12,090 bases of DNA from Anaerolineales bacterium (GCA_012032575.1 JAAUSP010000193.1:1-12090); one strand, 5' to 3'; shown: positions 1 through 7,461, counted from the stretch's first letter. Numbers and translations: made by a program. Notes: generated from the letters alone by a model not told the origin.

Positions 1-1951
1 AGCAGTGGGGGCGGAGGTGGCTGCTGAGGCAGGTGGAGTTGAGGTGGAGGTGGAGGTAGGGGTAAGGGGTGGCTGTGGGGGCGGGCGAGGTGGCTGTAGC
101 GGTAGCCGTGGCAGTAGGGCTAGGGACCAGAGCAATCAGCGCATCCGGCACCTCAGCCTCAGTCCACAAAGCATTGTAGAGTTGACTGTTGCTATCTAAG
201 GCTTGCTTCACACGCGGCTGCCAAAGCACATCAAGCATCAAGGCCGTGGACAGGTCGGTCAAGGCAGGCCCTGACTCATCCAAAGCCACATAAGCCAGAG
301 CACGATCAAAATATGTCCCCGGATTTTGGTTATTTAATTCGATGGCGCGTTGGTAAGCCCTTACCGCCTCACGGTATTCGCCGGCGTTGTAAGCCTTTCG
401 ACCATTGAGCCATTGGGTAATTTCGAGTTCCAGGCTAACAGCGTCAGGTGTTGACGGATCGTCTACTAACTGCTTCAAAGGTTGAGTCATTGCCATAAGC
501 AGCGCATTATCCAGCTCATTGTTTTCCAAATCAGGTGCGGTGTAGACTCCCTGAATCACTTTAACTAAATCGGGACCAGAGCTGCGGGGGTCGGCTTGCT
601 CAAACAGAGAAAGTTGTTCTGCGGGACTAAGCTCGTGATAGAAAGATTGGCGGCCTTCCTCGCTATAGCCGGGCAAATTAAACAGGCTGGCCAGGCTGGT
701 CAGGCGGGTATCGGGGTTGGCCGTATTGTTAAAGCTGTCCAGGTAAGGTTGAGCTTGAGCGGCAATGATCTGCTCAAAACGATTGTAGGCGGCAATACCC
801 AATATAACTGCCACTGCCAGAGCTAACAGGATTAAACCAACCCCTAGATAGCGGGCCGGCTTAATTGAAGGCAAACTGTCCTTCAGCCAATTCAGATTGA
901 AGACCTGCCGATAGATCAGGTTGCGTATCTTAAGATTTCCACCTTCGGCCCGAACCAGGCCCAGAAGTTTTAGACGCTGTTGATCTACAGCCTGTTCATT
1001 TACAGCTATTATTTGGCCTTCGTAAACCCGGCGGTAAAGCAACAGCAACTGGCGGTGTTGAGGATGATTGGCAATGTTCTCGCGTATGGCAAACAAATTG
1101 AGATCACGGTTACTGGCTGAGGAAAGAAACAATGTTTCTACTAGCCGGTCTACCGTAGTATCGGTCAGTTGTTCGTGCCCCTGGTCAATTAACTCGGCTA
1201 TGGCCAGACATAACTTTTGGGTCAGATAGGGCTGGCCGCTGGTCCAGTAATAGATACGGGATAAAATTGTTTGAGCCTGTTTGGGGTCAACGTCGGCAAG
1301 GCCAGCCCGGAGGGGCTGAATCTCCTCCCGGCTAAAATCAGTCAGTTCAATTTTTTGGGCAATGGCAAAAGGAGACCATTTGGAATTAGTGACAAAATCA
1401 GCCGAAAAAACTGTTCCCAGAAGAACAAAATTGAGGCGCTGAAAGTCTGGCTCAGTTATACGGGTTTCATAAATCAAGCGCAGGGTAGACAGAAAATCGG
1501 CAGCAACTTTCAGGCCAGAGAGAACCTCAATTTCATCAAAGAAAAGAACCACAGTCCCGGAAGTTTCAGCCAGAACCTTTTCCCGTAAGAATTGAATGAA
1601 GCGTTCAGGGGGAATGAGTGAGGTATGCGCCGCCCACCAGGTTTCTGTATCTACGGTTAAGTTTAAAAGAAAATTCAGGCGGGTAACCAACCCCAGATAC
1701 CATGCTTCAAGCTCAATGTCTGAGCTAAGGCCACTCAAGTAAATCATGGCAATGCTGGCTTGTTGTTGAGGGGCCAATTTTCCGGCAGTGTGGATCATCA
1801 AGCTTGTTTTGCCCATTTGTGAGGGCGCTACCACATAACCGGGCCGGCCTTCTGATATCAAAGAGTACAATACTGTATCGGCAGACCGCTTGATATAACT
1901 GGGCGCATCAGGGGAAAGCGCCCCGCCAGCAACAAAAAATTCGGAACTCAT
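1..1951 (-). CDS. AAA-like domain ATPase with transmembrane segment, TPR and Pro/Thr-rich linker (3' end outside window)
   Basis: About 650 codons are visible from ATG 1951-1949; the end lies beyond base 1. A P-loop sits at residues 42-50 (APSQMGKTS) and a hydrophobic Walker B strand ends at D139-E140 (VVLFFDEIE). With the later GQPYLTQKL segment this matches the AAA-like domain family (AAA_35 type) common in cyanobacteria and Chloroflexota. One membrane helix spans about 368-389. A TPR-like helical region runs about 517-580 (AYNAGEYREAVRAYQRAIEL). From about 610 there is a Pro/Thr/Ala linker that probably leads to a further domain outside the window. The ATPase part is predicted cytoplasmic and the TPR part on the other side of the membrane; the role is unknown, possibly sensing or signalling. 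An AAGGA lies about 14 bases before the start. The linker appears frameshifted near 64-65. The ATPase family call is firm and the function is not. Confidence 0.85.
   Translation of the reverse strand, partial: MSSEFFVAGGALSPDAPSYIKRSADTVLYSLISEGRPGYVVAPSQMGKTSLMIHTAGKLAPQQQASIAMIYLSGLSSDIELEAWYLGLVTRLNFLLNLTVDTETWWAAHTSLIPPERFIQFLREKVLAETSGTVVLFFDEIEVLSGLKVAADFLSTLRLIYETRITEPDFQRLNFVLLGTVFSADFVTNSKWSPFAIAQKIELTDFSREEIQPLRAGLADVDPKQAQTILSRIYYWTSGQPYLTQKLCLAIAELIDQGHEQLTDTTVDRLVETLFLSSASNRDLNLFAIRENIANHPQHRQLLLLYRRVYEGQIIAVNEQAVDQQRLKLLGLVRAEGGNLKIRNLIYRQVFNLNWLKDSLPSIKPARYLGVGLILLALAVAVILGIAAYNRFEQIIAAQAQPYLDSFNNTANPDTRLTSLASLFNLPGYSEEGRQSFYHELSPAEQLSLFEQADPRSSGPDLVKVIQGVYTAPDLENNELDNALLMAMTQPLKQLVDDPSTPDAVSLELEITQWLNGRKAYNAGEYREAVRAYQRAIELNNQNPGTYFDRALAYVALDESGPALTDLSTALMLDVLWQPRVKQALDSNSQLYNALWTEAEVPDALIALVPSPTATATATATSPAPTATPYPYLHLHLNSTCLSSHLRPHC
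64..65 (-). other. Probable single-base frameshift in the Pro/Thr linker
   Basis: Read in frame, the linker changes abruptly from Ala/Thr/Pro repeats to a Tyr/Leu/His/Cys-rich tail. Dropping one base of the TT (minus strand) at 64-65 makes it continue as TPTSTSTSTPPASAATSAPT up to the window edge, which is what such linkers normally look like. Neither frame meets a stop, so the evidence is compositional only. Confidence 0.5.
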
Positions 1952-2018
1952 TGTTTATACCCAGTCCTTAAACCATATTCTACAGGAACTGAGCATTTTT
2001 GGGTAAAAAACCATTGAA

Positions 2019-2046
2019 TTTTGGCCCCTCAGTAGAGGGGCCAAAA
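2019..2046 (-). terminator. Perfect 12-bp stem-loop after the DUF11 gene
   Basis: TTTTGGCCCCTC (2019-2030) and GAGGGGCCAAAA (2035-2046) are exact inverted repeats around a 4-base loop, starting 4 bases past the DUF11 stop codon. On the minus strand a run of six T follows 8 bases after the stem instead of directly. It is therefore a probable but not textbook intrinsic terminator, and it could also insulate the downstream ATPase gene. Confidence 0.6.
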
Positions 2047-2049
2047 GGT

Positions 2050-5000
2050 TTAGTTGCAAAAAACGCGGGTTGATTGCGGTCCACTCTCATAATATTTTGA
2101 GGTACTTAGATTTCCGCAAATACTGTTCACCTGTACCGTATAGGTGCCTGGCGGGAAACTACCGCAGAAGAAATTCTGATTGCCGGCCGGGACACTACAA
2201 CTCACCCCGGTTCCAACCACACTGAAGTTCACACCGCCACCTGTATCATTTTCGATAAACAAGTCGGTGGGGGTGGGTTTGAGGAGAAGCGGGAGGAAAA
2301 CTTTGGCCAGTTCCCCAACAAAAGCGGGAGCCGCAGTTGAATTGTTTTCAGGGACAGGATCATTGCTGCCACTGACCGTTACCGCTGCTGTGTTGATGAT
2401 ATTTCCTGCGCTTGAACTATTGGCATTGGCTACAATAGCTATAGGAACGGTGCTGCCACTGACCATGCCGCCCAGGCTGCAAGTTACAATACCACCGCTA
2501 TGGTTACAACCGGCATGACTAACCGATTGAAAAGCAACTTCTGCCGGCAGGGTATTAATCACAGTGACATTACCGGCATCGGACGGACCGTTATTTATCA
2601 CGGTGAGGTTAAAAGTAATGTTATCCCCTGCTGTCACCGGATTAGGGGTACTTTGGCTGATGGACAGGTCGGTTACACGGGTTACAGTTGTAGTTGCAGT
2701 GACGGTATTGTTGGCCGTATTGGGGTCCGGTTCAGTGCTGGTTACGGTGGCAACATTAGCAAGAGTTCCCAATGTTGAGGGGGCTACGATAACCCTGATC
2801 GAGGCCGTTATCGCTCCACCACTGGCAACGCTCAGGTTACTACAGATTACCTGATTACTTACATTTGAACAGCCGCTCGATGCCGCAGCGAAGGTCACTC
2901 CCGCCGGCAGGGTATCGGTGATAATGACTCCGGAAGCCTGAGAAGGGCCGCTGTTGGCAACCGTCAGGGTATAGGTTAAGCTGTTGCCTGCCGCTATCGG
3001 GTTAGCTGAACCGGTTTTGGTGATGGACAGGTTCACCAGCCGGTTGACCGTAGTTGTGATAGTGGCCGCATTATTATTGGCGTTGGGGTCAAACTCATTA
3101 CTGGTCACGCTGGCCGTATTGGTGATGAGATTAGGAGCCGCCGGATTGACCGTGACAGTGATGGTGGCCGGTGCCCCGGCGCTGCCGCTGGCAATGTTAG
3201 CATAGGTACAGCGAACCTGATTATTTGGTTGGGACGAACAGAACCCGGATGAGGAGTCAAAAGTGACGCTGGCGGGGAGGGTATCGGTAATTACCACATC
3301 CGTTGCCTCTGAAGGCCCGTTGTTGGTGATGGTCAGGGTATAAGTCAGGCTGGTTCCGGCAGTGACCGGGTCGGGAAAGTCTGATTTGGCAATCATGAGA
3401 TCAGCCACCGGGTTTACAGTGGTGGTAGAGGTGGCCGTATTGTTGGCCGGGTTCGGATCGGGCATATCACTGGTTACGGTAGCTGTATTGGTAACCAGCC
3501 CGGCTACTGTAGGGGTAACAACTATGCTCACGGTCGCATTCGTCCCGGAAAACATTTCATTCAGATCGCAAGTAATCGTACTGGTTCCGCTACAGCTACC
3601 CTGCTCGGGCGGATTAATCGAAACTGATTTGAGTGCTACATTGGCAGGCAAAATATCAACCAGGGTCACATTATCTGCCTTAAAAAGTCCAGGGGCGCTT
3701 GCGACGGTGAGCGTATAGGTGAGCGGCTGACCAACCTGCACCGGATCGGGCGAGTCGGTTTTAGTGACAGAGAGATTAGCCGGATTGACGGTGGTGGCTT
3801 CTGCGTCCGTATTGTTAGAAGTATCAGGGTCAAATTCGCTGCTTGCCACACTGACCGTGTTGGTAATTATCCCCGGTGAATTAGGAGTAACCAACAGGGT
3901 AACGTTTGCCCCGCTGCCACTAGCTATTTTGCCCATGTTGCAGGTAATAACAGGTGGTAAACTGCAACTCCCTTGACTGGGGATAACCAGAGGGGCTGAG
4001 ACAGTCGCTGGCAAATTGTCGGTTAATGTAACTAACAAAGCATCCGAAGGGCCGTTGTTGTTAATCTGAACGATATATATAAGTGGATTTCCTGTGCCAA
4101 TAGGGTCGGGACTATCAGATTTGGTCACAGTTAAGTTAGCCGAGGTATTAACAGAAGTAGTTTCCGTATCACTGTTATTCCCCGCCGCAGGATCAAAGGT
4201 TGAGCTGCTAACCACAGCAGTATTTTGAATTGAATTCCTAACATCACCGCCCACGTTAGCCACAATTGTAAAAGTTTGGGTTTCACCCACGCTCATATTG
4301 CTGAGATTCCAGGTCAATTGCTGCCCGTTCTGAGTGCTGGTGGCCGGAGATACACTTTGTAAACTCAAGCTCAGGGGCAAGGTATCACTGATAACAACAT
4401 CAGCGGCGGGGGATGGGCCGTTGTTGGTGACGGTCAGGGTATAGGTTATGGTTTCTCCGGCAATCACCGGCTCCGGTTCATCAATCTTGCTGATAACGAG
4501 ATCGGCTTTGGGGTTGACTGTCGTCGTGGTCGAAGCATCATTATTGTTATTATCAGGATCATTTGCCGCGGAAGAGACGGTAGCCAAGTTGGTCAAGATT
4601 CCGGCGAGAGTGGGGGTGACAACAAGGGTTACAGTTTCGGATGCGCCACTGTTGAGGGTGCCGACAGCACAGGTGACAACACCACCCGACTCGTTACAGC
4701 CGGGAGCCGCACCAAAGCTGACCGTCGAGGGCAAGGTATCGGTCACCACAACATTCGCTGCAACCGAAGGACCGGCATTGGTAATAGTGAGGCTGTAGGT
4801 TAACGAGTCACCCACCAACACCGGATTGGGTGAGCCGCTTTTACTGAGGCTCAAATCGGCCTCAGCAACGACGATATCAGTCACAGTGGCACTGGTGGGG
4901 TCGGCAAGTTCGGTGCTGGTGACAGAGGCAGTATTGATAATCTCTGTTCCATTCGCCACTACCGGGTTGACGGTAACAGCATAGGTTACAGTCACCAGGG

Positions 5001-5418
5001 CTTGGTCCGTAACTGTTATACCTTGAACCAGAATCGAGCCAGTACCGACACTCCAATCCGGGGAAGGGGGCAAGACATCAATACTCCCCGGCACAAAAGT
5101 AGTGTTGGCCGGCAGCGTATCGAAAATAGTTACATTGGTCGTGGCCTGGTCGCCGTTGTTGAAAATAGTGATGGTGTAAGTAATACGTTCGCCGGGGCGG
5201 AGAGGGGTATCGCCCTCATTCACCGAACTTTTGGTTACGGTTAAAGGGCCGGAGGCCAGAAGGGGCAGGTTTGACGGTGCGCCGGCCGGCGCGGTCAAAG
5301 CCGGGTCGGGCATTGCAGCCGCCTGAGCCAGTTCAGCCAAACCTGCCAAACTTGCCCACAAAACGGTTAAAACTACCGTCACAATTACCATTAATTTGCC
5401 AATTTGGTGATAATTCAT
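2050..5418 (-). CDS. Large secreted surface protein with eight DUF11 repeats
   Basis: This is a 1122-residue protein when started at ATG 5418, which has AAAGG eight bases upstream and opens directly into a signal peptide (hydrophobic 9-30, likely cleavage near AQAAA 31-35). An in-frame ATG at 5508 would put 30 extra residues before the signal. Eight domains of about 120 residues begin near 59, 187, 305, 427, 547, 672, 796 and 917. Each has the DUF11 pattern: TYTLTVTNNGPS, a V(I)xDTLP strand, an often paired Cys (GC...VTC), a NTA(S/T)VTS strand and a D/N-rich loop (DPNxxNN). FLPLLLKP (about 1041-1048) follows, then a short Cys-containing C-terminal domain. There is no LPXTG sortase signal. Such proteins are structural or adhesive cell-envelope components; the exact role here is unknown. 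Confidence 0.9.
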   Translation of the reverse strand: MNYHQIGKLMVIVTVVLTVLWASLAGLAELAQAAAMPDPALTAPAGAPSNLPLLASGPLTVTKSSVNEGDTPLRPGERITYTITIFNNGDQATTNVTIFDTLPANTTFVPGSIDVLPPSPDWSVGTGSILVQGITVTDQALVTVTYAVTVNPVVANGTEIINTASVTSTELADPTSATVTDIVVAEADLSLSKSGSPNPVLVGDSLTYSLTITNAGPSVAANVVVTDTLPSTVSFGAAPGCNESGGVVTCAVGTLNSGASETVTLVVTPTLAGILTNLATVSSAANDPDNNNNDASTTTTVNPKADLVISKIDEPEPVIAGETITYTLTVTNNGPSPAADVVISDTLPLSLSLQSVSPATSTQNGQQLTWNLSNMSVGETQTFTIVANVGGDVRNSIQNTAVVSSSTFDPAAGNNSDTETTSVNTSANLTVTKSDSPDPIGTGNPLIYIVQINNNGPSDALLVTLTDNLPATVSAPLVIPSQGSCSLPPVITCNMGKIASGSGANVTLLVTPNSPGIITNTVSVASSEFDPDTSNNTDAEATTVNPANLSVTKTDSPDPVQVGQPLTYTLTVASAPGLFKADNVTLVDILPANVALKSVSINPPEQGSCSGTSTITCDLNEMFSGTNATVSIVVTPTVAGLVTNTATVTSDMPDPNPANNTATSTTTVNPVADLMIAKSDFPDPVTAGTSLTYTLTITNNGPSEATDVVITDTLPASVTFDSSSGFCSSQPNNQVRCTYANIASGSAGAPATITVTVNPAAPNLITNTASVTSNEFDPNANNNAATITTTVNRLVNLSITKTGSANPIAAGNSLTYTLTVANSGPSQASGVIITDTLPAGVTFAAASSGCSNVSNQVICSNLSVASGGAITASIRVIVAPSTLGTLANVATVTSTEPDPNTANNTVTATTTVTRVTDLSISQSTPNPVTAGDNITFNLTVINNGPSDAGNVTVINTLPAEVAFQSVSHAGCNHSGGIVTCSLGGMVSGSTVPIAIVANANSSSAGNIINTAAVTVSGSNDPVPENNSTAAPAFVGELAKVFLPLLLKPTPTDLFIENDTGGGVNFSVVGTGVSCSVPAGNQNFFCGSFPPGTYTVQVNSICGNLSTSKYYESGPQSTRVFCN
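2311..5244 (-). repeat. Eight-unit DUF11 domain array
   Basis: The eight protein repeats are also visible as recurring DNA blocks. For example, the 26 bases at 3317-3342 and 4418-4443, about 1.1 kb apart, differ at a single position (ccgttgttggtga, then t or c, then ggtcagggtata). Units diverge elsewhere, so the array is old overall, but such blocks can allow unequal recombination and can confuse short-read assembly. Confidence 0.85.
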
Positions 5419-5490
5419 TGGTTCAACCTTTATTGATTGCAGTGACACAATTAATAGACAGGGTAATAACGGATAGTTCTGCCATAGAAA

Positions 5491-5519
5491 ATTAAAGAAC
5501 AGTCTCATAGCTTAGACAA
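5491..5519 (-). promoter_or_regulatory. Candidate sigma70-type promoter for the DUF11 gene
   Basis: On the minus strand TTGTCT (5519-5514) and TTTAAT (5496-5491) are separated by 17 bases. Transcription would begin near 5484, about 65 bases before ATG 5418 and downstream of ATG 5508, which supports the shorter start. The -10 matches 5 of 6 consensus bases and the -35 matches 4 of 6. The surrounding AT-rich gap 5509-5587 holds no other feature I can support. Confidence 0.3.
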
Positions 5520-5587
5520 GCCAAATTTACTCCCTCTAAGAGTATCACAAAAGAGTTTGAATTTGGTTTGAATAATTAGGGGAAAAA

Positions 5588-6259
5588 TTAGAAAACTCTA
5601 AGAATAACGCCGTGAACCAGGATGAGCGCAATCAGCGCCCCCACCAGCGAGCCAAAGATAACCTGACGCGGGGTGTGTCGCTCCAGCCGGACGCGGGCCC
5701 AGCCGACCAGCGGCACCAATAACATGACCGGCCAGGCCGAAGACCCGGCAACCAGCATCGTGGCCGTAGCAGCGGCGGTAATAGTAGCGCCATGGAAGCT
5801 GATTTTCCAAAAAAGCGTCACCACACTCAGGATACCAATCATCACCGTGGCCGCCAATACAAACAACTCAACCATCACCGGCGCTTCCCAATAACGGATC
5901 ATGCCCAGGCAGGCCAGCAGCCAGACCATCATCAGGGTCAACGGGCGCAAGCGAGTTTCGCGCTCCGGCATATAGATATCGGCTAATTTGCCCCGGCGCA
6001 CCAGCCACACCAAATAGCCCAGGGGTGGCAAGACTAACAGAGGCATTAAGCCCGCCAGCCATACCAACGCCATAATAGGATCGGGGCTGTACTGAAGCGC
6101 CATGGCCGAAGTAATGACCACGCCGACAATGTGCGGGCTGATGACATGAGAAATCCAGCGGGCAATTGCCTCGTCATTATTTTTGATTAAATTGAGGCTG
6201 TTTTTTATTGACGGGCGCACGGACAGCACAACTCCTCGGCGATGTGTTTGCCATATCAT
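5588..6259 (-). CDS. Divergent PAP2-family integral membrane phosphatase-like protein
   Basis: A 223-residue, very hydrophobic protein with about six membrane helices. Three spaced motifs resemble the PAP2 phosphatase signatures in order: R100-x2-R103-x-R-P (ERETRLRP) for motif 1, KISFHGAT with H156 in the place of PSGH, and RVRLERHTPRQV with H195 followed by FGSLVGA for motif 3 (SRxxxxxHxxxD). In this reading H156 would be the acid/base and H195 the nucleophile; the usual Asp after the second His is Gln199. PAP2 enzymes dephosphorylate lipid phosphates such as phosphatidate or undecaprenyl diphosphate at the membrane. No good ribosome site precedes ATG 6259; GTG at 6220 (Val14) has GAGGAG 11 bases upstream and is a plausible alternative. 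The fold call is moderate and the substrate unknown. Confidence 0.65.
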   Translation of the reverse strand: MIWQTHRRGVVLSVRPSIKNSLNLIKNNDEAIARWISHVISPHIVGVVITSAMALQYSPDPIMALVWLAGLMPLLVLPPLGYLVWLVRRGKLADIYMPERETRLRPLTLMMVWLLACLGMIRYWEAPVMVELFVLAATVMIGILSVVTLFWKISFHGATITAAATATMLVAGSSAWPVMLLVPLVGWARVRLERHTPRQVIFGSLVGALIALILVHGVILRVF

Positions 6260-6427
6260 AAATCACATTAGGTAATATTTGGTTGGTCAAAAAACCTTTA
6301 TTCGTGTGATCGAATTGCTGTGTGGTTACCAAGGGGGTGTTTTTTACACTAATCAACGCAAGGCTTGATAAAAACTTCTAATCACCAATAACCCAATCTC
6401 TATTTTAAGGGAGAGGAAGGGCAAACG

Positions 6428-6547
6428 TCAAGCAGACGGAAGTACTTCCTTACGGGCGTGACCGACTAAATTAGCTTGATTCTCGATTTTTTGGGTGAGG
6501 TTTTGGTTTTTTGGGAGACTAAGCCCCACAAATAAACTCAACCTCAT
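6428..6547 (-). CDS. 39-codon hypothetical ORF overlapping the VOC gene 3' end
   Basis: An ATG-to-TGA frame encodes 39 residues ending NLVGHARKEVLPSA. It starts inside the 3' end of the VOC-family gene in another frame and runs to 6428 through otherwise noncoding sequence. The peptide is mixed polar/basic and looks protein-like more than random, but there is no clear ribosome site. It may be chance, a small protein, or the translated edge of a dispersed repeat. I do not recognise a family. Confidence 0.2.
   Translation of the reverse strand: MRLSLFVGLSLPKNQNLTQKIENQANLVGHARKEVLPSA
6438..6449. repeat. 12-bp perfect palindrome in the intergenic gap
   Basis: GGAAGTACTTCC is a perfect palindrome in the 258-bp gap 6260-6518. 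It could be an operator-type site or part of a dispersed repeat. It has no loop, so it is not a terminator. Nothing else firm is visible in the gap apart from T-rich runs at 6487-6514. Confidence 0.35.
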
Positions 6548-6903
6548 TTCCGTCGGGGTCATCCACATACATGGTCCGTGAAGGGATGACTGGGTGCTGT
6601 CCATAGCGAATTTGATAACCGAGCGCTTTTAGCCGGGCTTCTTCCGTCTCAAAATCAGCCGGGGCTAATTCCAGGGCCAGGTGATGCAAGGTCCGGGGCT
6701 TTGGCAAACGCCTCGCTGGCCGGCGGCAGAGGAACCAACACTATCATCTGCGGCACGCTGACCGCCGGATCACCGGCCCGCAAAAACACCGGCCCGGGCC
6801 GGCCGATAATTTCCAGCCCCAGAACTTCCTGGTAAAACTTAAGCGAGGCATCCATATCATGCACATTCAGCACAATTTCAGCAATGCCTTTGATTTTGGT
6901 CAT
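6519..6903 (-). pseudogene. VOC/glyoxalase-bleomycin-resistance-fold protein, interrupted by a one-base frameshift
   Basis: Two overlapping frames together make one VOC-superfamily protein. Codons 1-69 run from ATG 6903 (MTKIKGIAEIVLNVHDMDASLKFY region, GLEI strand), preceded by a strong AAAGGGGG site. The second part (RTLHHLALEL to EVEFICGA, stop 6519) is in the next frame. Reading CCCC at 6695-6698 as CCC joins them into a 127-residue protein, a normal single-domain length. In the joined form H74 and E122 (DPDGNEVEF) fit two metal ligands, while the usual first-strand His is Glu9. VOC proteins catalyse metal-dependent isomerisation, dioxygenation or antibiotic binding; the substrate is unknown here. 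It is the last gene of the 8806-6519 cluster, 22 bases after the TPR-like gene. The frameshift may be a sequencing error. Confidence 0.8.
6695..6698 (-). other. Frameshift site in the VOC-family gene
   Basis: The coding strand reads GCC AAA GCC CCG GAC. With one C fewer it becomes GCC AAA GCC CGG ACC TTG CAT CAC (AKARTLHH), restoring the His-containing strand of the VOC fold. Confidence 0.75.
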
Positions 6904-6925
6904 AAATCCCCCTTTGACCTGAAAT

Positions 6926-7237
6926 TTAAGCTTTGCCTTTGGCCAGGGGATGGTCGGGATGAGCTTCAAGCACTTTTTTGTAAACAGTGATAGCCTCATC
7001 CGCTTTGCCTTCCTGCTCCAGCCGGGCGGCGGCAACACAGGCTTCGTCGGGTTTCATGGCCTCAGGGGTCATTTTGTCAGTCAGCATGTAACAGAAAGCT
7101 TTATAACCCACTTTGGGGCCATCTTTTTCGACAATTTTGCGGATGTCGTCAACGGTTTGGGCCTGGGTGATCAAGCCCTCCACCCGCTTAAGCTCGGCAT
7201 ACGAGGCTACCGGCGAGTAAGATTGTTGTTTAGCCAT
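6926..7237 (-). CDS. Small TPR-like hypothetical protein
   Basis: A 103-residue, soluble, mostly helical protein. The C-terminal part (ARLEQEGKADEAITVYKKVL, then EAHPDHPLAKG) fits one tetratricopeptide-type helix pair. The N-terminal part (SYAELKRVEGLITQAQTVDD) is also helical but not a recognised family. ATG 7237 has GGAG 11 bases upstream. It lies 24 bases after the phzF-like gene and 22 bases before the VOC gene, so it is probably co-transcribed with them. There are no catalytic motifs; an adaptor role is possible but unproven. Confidence 0.7.
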   Translation of the reverse strand: MAKQQSYSPVASYAELKRVEGLITQAQTVDDIRKIVEKDGPKVGYKAFCYMLTDKMTPEAMKPDEACVAAARLEQEGKADEAITVYKKVLEAHPDHPLAKGKA

Positions 7238-7433
7238 TGTGCTTTCATCTCCATGAGAAGTTTACGATAGTTCCGGCAGCTCAAAATACCCTTCGCCCAT
7301 AAAGACACACTGTCCACCGACCGTCACGCCCGTAATCTGGCCGTTTGCCTGTTCAATTTCAATGTGGATCAGGCTGGGCCGGCCCATCTCAAAACCCTGC
7401 TCGCTAACAAAAGGGATTTGCTCCCTACCCTGC

Positions 7434-7461
7434 CGGTCCTCGGTCTTCGGTCTTCGGTCTA
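7434..7461 (-). repeat. Four-copy heptamer tandem repeat inside the phzF-like gene
   Basis: Four 7-bp units (CGGTCCT, CGGTCTT, CGGTCTT, CGGTCTA on the plus strand) stand head to tail. On the coding strand they give in-frame residues DRRPKTEDR at about 250-259, in a loop between the DPATG motif and the next conserved strand (FVSEQGFEMGRPS). Confidence 0.85.

Noticed and set aside
1271..1588. Plus-strand 105-codon frame opposite the AAA-like domain
   Set aside because: It is a shadow of the Walker B region of the minus-strand ATPase.
2180..5495. Several plus-strand open frames opposite the DUF11 gene
   Set aside because: They recur with the repeat period, have no ribosome sites and consist of Val/Leu/Thr-rich shadow translations of the DUF11 repeats.
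5419..5508. Longer DUF11 protein from ATG 5508
   Set aside because: Thirty extra residues would precede the signal peptide; ATG 5418 has a ribosome site, and a candidate promoter lies downstream of 5508.
5533..5602. Direct repeat CTCTAAGA at 5533-5540 and 5595-5602 near the DUF11 promoter region
   Set aside because: Eight bases in AT-rich DNA is compatible with chance, and one copy lies inside the PAP2-like coding end.
7434..7461. CRISPR-like array from the heptamers
   Set aside because: Units are contiguous 7-mers with no spacers; this is a simple tandem repeat.
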